Shown piece by piece: positions 1-9,487 of a stretch of 64,000 bases of DNA; position 1 is the stretch's first letter, and each line of letters begins with the position of its first letter. The translations under genes and the position numbers were made by a program. The notes beneath the pieces are model-generated. The model ran no database searches. It was not told the origin of the DNA and saw nothing but the letters and a program-made list of their open reading frames with translations. The stretch lies in NCBI RefSeq assembly GCF_012489685.1, contig NC_080041.1, positions 21,143,802-21,207,801 on the forward strand. Reading direction: 5' to 3'. The DNA comes from Lotus japonicus (Eukaryota > Streptophyta > Magnoliopsida > Fabales > Fabaceae).

Positions 1-383
1 ACTGAAGAACAGAAAACATAAGGTTAATTCTGATAATTGCATATTGATACCTGTAAATCTGCATTTCCTTTTCATCTTTGCCTTTCTCTGTGGATGACAC
101 CTCACATATTTGACCCAAAAGTTGTCAAGTTGTTTTTCAATGCGTATGTGTCTCGCTGAGTTCTAATTGTTTCAAGTCTTTCATATAATTGCTAATGTTC
201 GAGAGCACCCTATAAAAGTGGTAAGTTGTGATTTCAATAACTTGGTATCAATTTTAATGGGAGTAAATTTTGGGAAAGTACCGCAAGGAATGCTAATACT
301 TAAGGACTTAAGGGTGTAATATGGAAATTTTAATTGTAAAGTATTATGATTTTGTTTTGAGACGGTGTTGTGGTTTTTATGGT

Positions 384-575
384 GTGAGAAGTTTCAATTA
401 CTGCAGTAAGGGAATTTTTCCGAATAAATTGTATTCTTTAATTTGTTTGTTCTTGTCTGTAAATGAAATAGTTTATTATGTTGTGAGAATTTCAATTACT
501 GCAGTGAGTGAATTTTTCAAATAAAGTTTACTCTTTAATTTGTTTGTTCTTCATCTGAAAATGAAATTGTTTATA
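384..575. repeat. Two imperfect tandem copies of a roughly 100-bp AT-rich unit
   Basis: Copy 1 (384-482) and copy 2 (483-575) both begin GTGAGAA, then share TTTCAATTACTGCAG, a run ending in GAATTTTT, then CTTTAATTTGTTTGTTCTT and a GAAAT-rich end. The copies differ by several substitutions and small indels, so this is an old local duplication. No coding function is apparent. Confidence 0.75.
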
Positions 576-919
576 TGCTTGACAAAAGACTCTTGATTTT
601 TTTGTCGAGATCTTCAAGAAACATTATTGGGTAATCACTGAAATCAATATAAGCTTGATTCTTAATGTCTTTTGAATGGAAAGGAATCAGATATGTATCA
701 CTTGATGAACATGCTAGCTTAAAGTTCAAACCAACACCAACCTTAATATTTCAAAGGGGACTCAAACTATTGTGGATACAATTCCAACCAACGTGCTCCA
801 TTGAGATTTGAGATAAAATGAAGAGTCTACATGTTTCAAGGATGATGTTAAAAATGTACCGACAGCAAACCAAATTGAAAATAGGAGTACCGGACTATAG
901 AAGCTTTTCCTTTTTATAT

Positions 920-1160
920 TTATGGTGCATTTGGGCAAACATATTAATGTCCATAAGCTAATTTGAGAAGGTTAATGAAATAATCTCAAATAAGTTAGAT
1001 ATAACTGCTGATCCATGAGCTAATCTGAGCAGCTTATGTAAATAAACACAAAACAACTTATAGGTAGGTCATTAGCTATTTACATAAGCTCTCCCAAACA
1101 CTTGCATAAGCACTAAGTTATAAAATAAGCTCAAATAGGCTCTTCCAAACGGGGTCTTAA
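920..1160. mobile_element. Probable hAT-like MITE remnant
   Basis: The segment begins near CATTTGGGCAAAC and ends near CTTCCAAACGGGGTC, giving imperfect inverted ends around a CGTTTGG core. The interior has repeated words of the type ATAAGCTCAAATA and CATAAGC. The same end motif and interior words recur at 28153-28296 and, more weakly, at 54571-54690, which supports a dispersed non-autonomous family. No clear 8-bp target-site duplication was found, so the ends are approximate. Confidence 0.4.
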
Positions 1161-1209
1161 TTATGTATATTTACACTGACTCAGTGACATTTTACTTGAG
1201 TTTGTGCAG

Positions 1210-1381
1210 ATACGCATATGAGACTGGGGATGACTTTGATGAGGAGGTTGTCCGACTTGCTGGAAGTGGAATTAAAGTGTCTGGGGATATGTCAATCTTA
1301 CTAGAAAGAAAGGCATCAGGTCCCACAGAACATCATGTGTTTGGACTTGGAGAAGAAAGAGAGGAGGACAAGAGGGAGTGA
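1210..1381 (+). CDS. 3'-terminal coding exon of an unrecognised gene (partial)
   Basis: A splice acceptor (TTTGTGCAG ending at 1209) leads into an open frame that runs to a TGA at 1379-1381. It encodes about 56 residues starting after a split codon: YAYETGDDFDEEVVRLAG, then a region with the motif SGDMSILLERK, and a very acidic/basic tail GEEREEDKRE. The composition looks like genuine protein: charged, no low-complexity ORF bias, and a clear drop to AT-rich sequence after the stop. The apparent Met at 1163 lies inside the intron and is not a likely start. I do not recognise the protein. The rest of the gene lies to the left of the window. Confidence 0.55.
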
Positions 1382-2436
1382 TGGCCCCAGCTTCAGTATT
1401 CTTTCCTTCCATTCTTTGCTGTGCCTCTTTGTATTTTTACTTGGGAGGGCTTAAAAAGAAGGGTCAATGTCAACATGAAGAAGCAACAAAAGACAGGGAA
1501 AGAATAGAGGGCAGGGTTTGTTGAGATCATTATTCAATGGTCATTCAACTTCTAAATTCAAGGTGATATTGTGAGCTTTCCAGGAAGAGTGTTTAGAGGA
1601 CAGCAGCTATAACTGGTTAGCATAAGTGCTTGGTAAAGTGGACAGAATTCCTTACCTAGTAACTTATCTTTGTAGTTAGTTACATGAACATGGTTCAAGT
1701 AACTTTGATCCTTGTTCTGCACATGCTCTTTTGAGCATTGTTAAAGAAATAGAAGAGAAATTATTATCATGACATTGTTTATTAGCTAGTCTTTATGGAT
1801 ATATGGAAGCAATAAATGACATCTTATAAAACAGCAAAAGTCTTATCCCGCTAAATGAGATCTCGGACATATGGATCACTTGATCCATATCATATTAAAG
1901 ATACGACCATTTTTACGTTGCTGCTACAAGGGCCTAGCACAACCTTCATTTACCCGGGCTTAGAACCTGCAATGACACAACATAACATAACTTAGGTGGA
2001 GTTAAATGATATCATATAAAGACTCATTAAAAAAATAAAAGAACAGATCACAGATTATAAAAAATAGTTACATCATAGAATGTACTAACTTGGAGTCTTC
2101 GGACATTTTCTTTTGGGAGAATAATCCTTGTTGGACATGGACCAGCTCTTTTTGGTGTCTGTGTGTATGAAAATGGACCAAATTGGTTGGCTCAGGAGGC
2201 TCGAGTAGTCAGGGGCAGAACCAATTTCCCCCTATATATTGACCACTTCTCTCTTCCCATCCCCAAATTTGAAGACATACTTATCTAAAAATTGAAAAAA
2301 AAGGATAATTAACGGGTCGAATTAGAAGAGCAAAAATAGTTTTAAAATTCAAATTGTATTTTATTTTCATTTATTGCTGCTTTACAAGAATGAAGAATCA
2401 CACATTTCTAGTTTAAGGGGAGTTTTTTTTTTTTTC
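1382..2436. other. Probable 3' UTR followed by featureless AT-rich intergenic DNA
   Basis: The first 350 or so bases after the TGA are moderately GC-rich and look like a 3' UTR. AATAGAAG/AATAAATG-like polyadenylation words occur around 1746-1815. Beyond that I see no exon, RNA gene or clear repeat. A poly-T run precedes the MITE at 2437. Confidence 0.4.
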
Positions 2437-2824
2437 TAGAGCATCTCCCATGCAAGGTTCTTAGTTCTTATTTCTGAGAAATAAGTTCTTAACCATTGGA
2501 GGGGTTGATGTTAAGCTCTTAATTCTTAAAAATATAAACCAGTTATTATATAATGAGTTTTATTTTTTGAGTTCTTAGCATACATTTTTTTTTCTCTCAT
2601 CCAAATTTCTCTATTACTTTATGAGTTTTGTTCTATTGCTTTATGAAAATAAAAAGTATAAACAATGTGGTTGGTGAGACTAAATGAATAGTACTAAGAA
2701 CTAAGAACTCATGGTTGGAGCAATACAACATCTATGAAAATAAAAAGTATAAACAATGTGGTTGGTGAGACCAAATGAATAGTACTAAGAACTAAGAACT
2801 CATGGTTGGAGCAAAACAACATTT
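2437..2824. mobile_element. MITE-like element with a 91-bp tandem duplication of its right end
   Basis: The left end reads GAGCATCTCCCATG...GGTTCTTAGTTCTTA. The right end reads, in reverse complement, GCTCCAACCATGAGTTCTTAGTTCTTA, so the ends form an imperfect inverted repeat of about 30 bp. The last 91 bp (2643-2733) is immediately repeated at 2734-2824 with only a few changes, including the terminal ATGGTTGGAGCAA word. The GAGCATCTCC terminus is shared with the Tourist-like MITE at 12714. A target-site duplication was not resolved. Confidence 0.55.
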
Positions 2825-2860
2825 AGGTTAACAAGGACAACAAGCACAAATAAAAAAAAA

Positions 2861-3255
2861 GGCTTAGTAGCAATTTTGGTCCCTCATTTATCATGATTTA
2901 ACAGTTCTGTTCCCTCAAAGAATTTATTAGCCTACAACGTCTCATACGTTTACTAATTGTTGCAGTTTTGGTTTTTCGTCAACTTTCATTCAATATTTAA
3001 CAGTTTTTAATTAAAAAATCAATTAAAAATAAGGCTTGAAGAACAATTTTATGTTTCATGATTAACAACTTTATGGTTTCTAATTTTTTTTAATTGATTC
3101 TTTAATCAAAAATCGTAAAATGTTATATGAAAGTTGACGAAAAACCAAAACTGCAACAATTAGTAAACGAGAGGGACATTGTCGACTAATAAATTCCATG
3201 AGGGACTAGAACTGCCAAATCATGATAAGTGAGGGACCAAAAGTACTATTAAACA
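2861..3255. mobile_element. Small Mutator-like MITE with long terminal inverted repeats
   Basis: The left arm starts GGCTTAGTAGCAATTTTGG and contains TTGTTGCAGTTTTGG and GTCAACTTTCAT. The right arm carries the reverse complements (ATGAAAGTTGACGA, CCAAAACTGCAACAA, GGGACCAAAAGTACTATTAA). The arms are about 150 bp each and fold onto each other around an AT-rich centre. The left end shares GGCTTA with the two larger Mutator-like elements at 39078 and 41216. The flanks are A-runs (2852-2860 and about 3256-3264), consistent with a degenerate 9-bp target duplication. No ORF. Confidence 0.6.
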
Positions 3256-3372
3256 AAAAAATAATTGCATTTCGAAAAAAACTAAAACAAACACATTCGT
3301 AAAAAAACTTACAAAATTGATGATATCTTATTTCTAAAATAAATTTTATCGCTTTAATTCATAAATTTATGA

Positions 3373-6300
3373 ATGTCTCTCGCGAGCGCGAATAGAAGGT
3401 TCAAAAGAAACATGTCTCTCGCGAGCGAAGAGAAGGTTCTGGTGGTGGATCACCACGACAACGTCGATTCTCCCTCCGCCTCCGCCAATACTGACTGGGC
3501 AGCGGCCAAACGCATGGAGTCGGAGAAGTATGTATCTTATCTTTTATTGTTTTTCGGTTATCCGGTTAATTATTTCAGGTTTATTTGTATGTATGTATGT
3601 ATGTATGTATGTATGTATCTTATCTTTTGCTGTTTTTGTTTTCAAATCACTTTTGCCACCTTAGTGTAACATGCAAATTCCACATTACCCTAATAAATGG
3701 TAGAACAATCCTCACTAGGAACTAGGGTTTTTAGGTAGTTCGGGTCGCTCAACACTTACAAGTAGATAAGTTCACTCTGGCTTAATATTTTGAAGTGACC
3801 AATGATTCATGTTCTGCAGTGAAAACAAGGTTTTGGGAACCACGTCGTCTGACGCTAGGGTTCCGGCGCACAAGAGGATGGTGGATCGCATCGGGTCCAT
3901 CGACAAGAGTTTGGTCAGAGCACAACCGTGCCCTATAATCGTGACGTTGCCTGGCGGAAATGGCTTCACGTTCAACAGTGAAGCTATCAACGACCCTTTG
4001 TTGATGTCTTCTGCCTCAACCCGCATGACCATTACTCCCACCGTCATAGATCACAGGGAACAGACCAAACACATGGAGTCAAAGTACTCGTACGTACCTT
4101 TCCTTGCAATTATTTGTCGTGTGTGTTCTGCTTATTGTTTCTTTCTCAGATATATTACCTCTGTTTGTTGATTAGTTTTTTCAAATTTACTTGTATGTAT
4201 CTTTTGCTGTTTTTGTTTTGGATCTTTGCTTCAAATCACTGTTGCCACCTTAATTAGTGTAAACTATCATTGATCAGAGATATTGTCAAAACTATCCTTT
4301 AGAGCATTCTTCAATTAGAGCTGAAACTTGATTAATCCCTGAGCCACCCACCTGCAAATTGCACATGTAGGGGATGGGAAGTGAGGGATTTTAATTCTTA
4401 TTATCTTTGTTCATAACTCATTTCTGTTTGGTTAGGGGATTGGAGGGATTTTAAAACTAATTTGCTTTAGCTACCCTCACTTTAGAAGATTTTAAAACTT
4501 AGTAGGGACATTTATGTATAATGAAATAATTCCCCCCCCCAATTCCTCCACTCTTGGAAGTAAGACAAAATTGAGTTATGAGGGATTTTGTCCCCCTTCA
4601 TTCCCCTCCCTTCCTAAAAATTGAACCAAACAAGATAAGTGTAAATGTCTCTTGTGAGGGGTGCTTTAAATGTTAACGGTTGAAGCTCCACATTGACTAA
4701 AGACATGACCCAATTAGTCCTTATAATTGGTAGATCAATCCTCACTAAGAACTAGTTTTTTAGGTAGAGTTAGGGTCGCTGAACACTAAGGAGTAGATAA
4801 GTTCACTGGCATTCTGGCTTAGGTTATGTTTTTCTTCATGGTCTGTATTTTGGATTTTTTGAAATGACCAATGATTGATGTTCTGCAGTGAAAATAAAGT
4901 TTCGGAAACGGCATTGTTCGGAGCTAGGCTTCCGGTGGATGAGGATCACCACGACAACCCCCGCAACTTCGGGTCCTTCAACAAGAATAGTGTGACCCAC
5001 AGTCTTTTCGAACCACCACCACCGCCACGCGACAACATCGGGTCCTTCGACAAGAATAGTGTGACCCACAGTCTTTTTGGACCACCGCCACGCGGCAACA
5101 TCGGGGAAGTCATGAAGCAAGCTTACTTCAAGCCTGACTGGGCAGAGGCCAAACATATGAAGTTGGAAAACACGTACATACCTTCTCTTGCAATAATTTG
5201 TGTTGCTTTAGCTTTTTACATTTTGGGAGTAATGATCATGTTGGATCATGTTTTGTTCTTCTTGTTGTTTCTTTCTCTATATTATCTCTGTTTATAGATT
5301 AATTATTTCAGATTTACTTGTATGTATCTTTTTGCTGTTTTTGTTTTGGATGTTTGCTTCAAATCACTTTTGCCAGCTTAATTAGTGTAAACTACCACTG
5401 ATCAGAGATATCGTCAAAATAATCCTTTAGAGAATTCTTCAGTTAGAGCTGACACTTGATTAATCCGTGGGTCACCCACCTACAAATTGCACATGTAGGG
5501 GATAGGAAGTGAGGGATTTTAATCCTTATTATCTGTGTTCAAGACCGGGGAGGGGAGGGGAAATAACTCATTTCTGTTTGGTTAGGGGATGGGAGCGATT
5601 TCAAAACTAATTTGCATTAGCTACCCTCACTTTAGAAGATCTTAAAACCTAGTAGGAACATTTATGTATAATGAAATATTCCCCCGACAAATTCCTCCAC
5701 TTTTGGAGGGAAGACAAAATTGAGTTATGAGGGGTTTTGCCCCCTGCATTCCCCTCCCCTCCTAAAAATTGAACCAAACAAGATAAGTGTAAATGTCTCT
5801 TGTGAGGGGTGTGTTAAATGTTAACGTGTGAAGTTCCACATTGACTAAAGACATGACCCTAATAGCCCTTATAAATGGTAGAACAATTCTCACTAGGAAC
5901 TAGGGTTTTTAGGTAGTTAGGGTCGCTGAACACTTAGAAGTAGATAAGTTGACTCTGGCTTAGGTTATGCTTTTCTTCATGGTCAATATTTTGAATTTTT
6001 TAAAGTGACCAATGATTGATGTTCTGCAGTGAAAAGAAGGTTTTGGGAACGACGTCGTGTGATGCTAGGGTTCCGGCGCAGCTGTACCACAAGAGGATGG
6101 TGGATCGCATCGGGTCCTTCGACAAGAATGGTCCAAGCGTCGATACTGGTTTGGTCGGAGCACAACCGTGCCCTAACATCGTGATGTTGCCTGACGACAA
6201 TGGAAATATGTTCAACAGTGAAAATATCAACAACCCTTGCTTGATGGCTTCCGCCTCAACCCGCATGACCCTTACTTCCATCATTGGTAATAAAGTCTCT

Positions 6301-6440
6301 GTTTTGTGGAATGAATATATAAATAAACGAATTTGCTTCCGTCTGCTTCTCATTTTTCTGTTTCTCTTCTCATTTGTATTCCAGAAGCTCACTGGGAAAA
6401 GAAGACTAGCAGGGCATTTTTTTGTTACGAGTTTCACTGA
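3373..6440 (+). CDS. Unrecognised protein gene built from tandemly duplicated exons (5 exons predicted)
   Basis: Predicted exons: 3373-3527, 3820-4089, 4889-5173, 6030-6286, 6385-6440 (TGA at 6438). All junctions are GT-AG, and three acceptors share the word TTCTGCAG. The joined frame is about 340 codons. Exons 2, 3 and 4 are homologous: each opens with an E(N/K)KV motif, continues with a (S/D)AR(V/L)P motif and later a GS(F/I)DK motif, and exons 2 and 4 also share AQPCP and SASTRMT. Exons 1, 2 and 3 end in related segments (DWAAAK, KHMES, DWAEAKHM). Exon 3 has its own internal repeat, NSVTHSLF twice with Pro-rich linkers. Exon 1 has a duplicated MSLAS start with two in-frame ATGs (3373 and 3412). 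No signal peptide or membrane span is evident; the product looks soluble and partly disordered. I do not recognise the family. Exon 5 is the least certain part. It could be an expanding orphan gene or a plant-specific repeat protein. Confidence 0.5.
3587..3618. repeat. (GTAT)n microsatellite, about 8 units
   Basis: An uninterrupted GTAT tetranucleotide run lies in the first intron of the duplicated-exon gene, just after the donor site at 3528. Related but unexpanded TTGTATGTATC words occur at the equivalent places in later introns (about 4192 and 5318), so the run expanded from a pre-existing motif. Confidence 0.9.
4425..4632. mobile_element. hAT-like MITE in intron 2 (copy in unit A)
   Basis: Inverted ends TGTTTGGTTAGGGGAT and ...AATTGAACCAAACAA flank about 200 bp of non-coding DNA. 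The same element lies at the equivalent place in the next intron (5575-5781), so it inserted before the segmental duplication. No ORF. The ends are approximate. Confidence 0.5.
5575..5781. mobile_element. hAT-like MITE in intron 3 (duplicated copy)
   Basis: This is the paralogue of the element at 4425-4632, carried along by the segmental duplication. It starts TGTTTGGTTAGGGGATGGGAG and ends GAACCAAACA. A GGGGAGGGGAGGGG tract just upstream is specific to this copy. Confidence 0.5.
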
Positions 6441-6534
6441 AATAGCTAATATGGAGGTAGAAGGGAGAACATAAATTGTTTGGTTTACAAGTGAAAGAGA
6501 TGAATAGAGTAAATTTTGTAGATTACTTAGTTTA

Positions 6535-6639
<105 letters not shown>

Positions 6640-6640
6640 C

Positions 6641-7559
6641 AGCCAAAGATATCGAGAAGTTTGTGGTGTTTTTTTCTTGAATTGAAGTTTGTGGGGATTT
6701 AAAATATCGAGAAAGGAGGAAATCGCAGCCAAAGATATGTTACTTACATGTGCTAATGTTACCGCTCTTTTTCTTCAGAAATTGAGAAGACTGTATAGGT
6801 GATCGAACCCACAATTTAATCTCTCTTCTCTCATTCATCTAAAACCAAAGAAGGGTGACTTCATCTCTTATTCTTTTTCGCAAATAAAAGGAATTTTTAT
6901 TGATATAATAACAATCTTAACAAAGATTGTAAATTATAAAATTGACAAAATTTGCAAATGATTCAAGGTTCTCACAAATTCATTGTGCCATCTTCACTAT
7001 AAGTTGCAACAAGATTACTATAGATAATTGTATATCATGAGGATAACAACATCCTTCGTAGAGGTGGCAGTTAACATAGCATACAAGAAAATGAAATCCA
7101 GAACACTGAGGAAATACACGTTCATTTAACCATAGTAAACAGAGATTAATGAACACAAATGCTTGGTAATCATACATTCATCAGATGCTCCAATTCGCCA
7201 GACTGATAGCTGAAGCAGTACATATTCCTGCATTTAATTTGCAGCTCCCATTAAGAACAAAGAATATGACAATTATCTGGAAGGTTTAGAATGATCATTT
7301 TTTAAAAAATTGCTAATCTGGAAAACCCTAAAAAACATAAAATCGCTATTTTCCCCAAAAAAAACCTAAACAGTAATCACTTCAAAGTTTACGCTCTCTC
7401 ATCTTTGACGCAAGAAGCTAGAAGACAACCTCTATGCGCCGTACTTCGTCTATTTCTCTTCTTTAGATCACGTAAGGATGTGAACACAATTTTGAACCCT
7501 CAAAAATTGTTGAGAGGGTCAATTATAGCTTACCCTAACCGGGGATAAATCAATGGTAA
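6641..7559. other. Intergenic AT-rich stretch, no gene seen
   Basis: I see no splice-consistent exon, RNA gene or well-bounded element here. The open frame at 6980-7177 on the minus strand has no family features. Confidence 0.4.
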
Positions 7560-8175
7560 TTTGAAGCAAATCTGTCTAGTGCGACATAGTATTAACACAA
7601 TAACGCTGAAGGGCCTGGTAGCTGCACAAAGAAATGAAAAGCAATGTTGAGCCACAGACCTTCATAGATACAAGTACAGTCATGGTAAAGATGTGGATTC
7701 TCTACGATCTACACATTTCTTGAATTTTAACAACTTTATGGTGGAGCCCCAAGTGCAGAATTATTCTCGCCAAGCCTCCAACATTAATTAGAAGCACAAT
7801 GGTGAAAACTGAAAAGAATTATCTACATGAATGCATTTCAAGTATGATTCAAAAAGCAGCTGGTAGATATAAACAATGTGTTGGAAGGTTTCATACTTCT
7901 TCACCATATTGTTTAAATCCTCTTCAGTATGAATATTTGGAAAAGAAAGGTGCCAGATTCTACAATTTGCAAAGAGTTCTAAGAACTACTAATTTAGAAG
8001 AGAAATATTAGAGATCAATTAATCATTACCTTTGTTGCTAGCCATCGTATCTCTGAACAACCTTGCGATCGAGACAAGAGTTGTTACCAAGATTCATGCC
8101 TTCCAGGCTTCCACACTATCCCTGCTGCTATTCCCAGCACATTCTTGAATGCACCTGCTATTTCAACTCCAAAGC
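7560..8175 (-). pseudogene. Degenerate partial copy of the neighbouring glycerol-3-phosphate dehydrogenase gene
   Basis: Reading on the minus strand, 8031-8175 matches exon 6 of the intact gene (10246-10393): same words for the MNLGNN segment and the splice region, but with indels, and the part encoding GVEIAG is lost. 7799-7905 matches the region around the last exon (about 9420-9503), and 7600-7660 matches the sequence just 3' of it (about 9275-9340, sharing GGTAGCTGCACAAA). The part of intron 6 containing GAATATTT(G/A)GAAAAGAAAGG is also present (7925-8000). Exons 7 and 8 are missing. So a 3' section of the gene was duplicated downstream, with or followed by an internal deletion. It cannot encode a functional enzyme. 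Confidence 0.8.
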
Positions 8176-8669
8176 TGAACACTTGTACATATAATTGTTT
8201 GAGATATACCATGTACACAACGGAAACAGAAGCCAGAGCATCATAAAATTTCTTTCATGTTAAAATTTGTGTTTATCATTTTTTTATATAAATATGTATT
8301 AAATAGGTACGGATTAAAATCCTCTTATAAACTTGTATTTGCAGCCAACACTGATCACATATACACAAATATATTTGATCCTTTTTCTTCTCATGATTGC
8401 TTTATCTCACAAAAGTGCTATGATTACAGATTTGGAACTTTTAAAAGAAGGTACTATGATCATTTCTCTTTTTAAGTAATAACCTAATATTTGGCAACTG
8501 ATTTTGTTTAACAATGTTGCTCTAGGAACGTTGGATCTATAATGCTAGTAAAAAGTTGAGGTTACTTCCCTTTCTGGATAGGAGGATTTGGTGTCATTAA
8601 AAACCATTTGAACACAATGTGAACAAACTTTCAATTCATAAGAAAAGCTCCATACAGGTTTTATCTTGT

Positions 8670-8814
8670 TTATTTATTTATTTTTTATACGCAAATATTA
8701 GTTGTTAGTAATGTTAGTAAATTAGTCATCCTCAGAATTCGAACCTTAGACTCTGCACTCTCCCAACCCTTATGTATCATAGCTCTTACCACTTGAGCTA
8801 ACATTCGGGGACAC
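8670..8814 (-). mobile_element. tRNA-derived SINE, minus strand
   Basis: On the minus strand a tRNA-like RNA polymerase III promoter is visible: box A TAGCTCAAGTGGTAAGAGCT (8800 down to 8781) and box B GGTTCGAATTC (8745 down to 8735), spaced as in tRNA genes. The body ends in a (AATA)n-type tail. It is flanked by a 12-bp direct repeat, GTTTTATCTTGT, at 8658-8669 and 8815-8826, which is the target-site duplication. About 145 bp between the duplications. SINEs are mobilised in trans by LINE reverse transcriptase. Confidence 0.85.
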
Positions 8815-8826
8815 GTTTTATCTTGT

Positions 8827-9487
8827 AATTATACATGTAAATATCTATTTGCCATGAAGCTACAAATAACTAATCGGATCAAGATCCTCTTGTACTTTCA
8901 TGTCAAATTCTCTCATGTTGAAATTGTGTCCATCTCTCTTCATAAACATTTAAAGGGTCCCATATATATACACATACATATATGTACATAAAATTTCAAA
9001 ATGAGAGGATGCTGATCCATTTCATTTACTCCTTTGAAGAAGTATGGTTTGTTAGCAAGCACTAATTTGATTTGCCTGGTTTGTCAATACTTTCTTTTTT
9101 ATGATAATTTGTTCATAGAGTATAAGTTCTAAATGCAAGTGCATCAATATCATTTTCTTTCCGTGCATCAAACTAGTTTCTCGCTAGTGTGTACTATAGA
9201 TTGAACATTGAACATGCTAGATTTTCAACATTTTCACACCAACCACAACATTAATCTAAAATGGTGCAGAGGCCCGGTAGCTGCACAAACAACTGAAAAG
9301 CAATATATAGCGACACCGTTCATGGATTCAATCTATACATTTCTTGAATTTTGACAACTTTATGGTGGAATATCGAGTGCAAAATTGTTCTCACCAAGCC
9401 TTCAACATTAGAAGCACAATGGTGAAAAGAATCGACTACAAGAATGCCTTTCAAGCAGCATCTAAAAAGCAGCTATGATGGGAGGTT
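8827..9487. other. Intergenic DNA downstream of the dehydrogenase gene
   Basis: This holds the presumed 3' UTR of the minus-strand dehydrogenase gene close to 9487, and beyond it AT-rich sequence with no exon signal. Part of it (about 9265-9487) is the source region of the degenerate copy at 7560-7905. Confidence 0.4.

Larger units (their letters stand above)
1..1209. other. Non-coding stretch, probable intron upstream of the exon at 1210
   Basis: No convincing coding exon is visible. The stretch is AT-rich and is followed by a good splice acceptor (polypyrimidine then GTGCAG) at 1209, so it is most simply the end of an intron of a gene that starts to the left of the window. It contains a short tandem duplication and a MITE-like sequence listed separately. 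The 67-residue open frame at 321-524 falls across the tandem duplication and has no splice or codon support. Confidence 0.5.
3820..6286 (+). repeat. Tandem segmental duplication (exon plus following intron), about 1.1 kb units
   Basis: Unit A is 3820-4888, unit B is 4889-6029, and a third copy of the exon part is 6030-6286. The introns are as similar as the exons. Shared words include the stretch around GTGTAAACTA(T/C)CA(T/C)TGATCAGAGATAT, the embedded MITE, GTAAATGTCTCTTGTGAGGGG, the TAGGTAG...GGGTCGCT segment and the CCAATGATTGATGTTCTGCAG acceptor. The part before exon 2 (3660-3819) matches the ends of both units, so three repeats are partly present. Confidence 0.85.
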
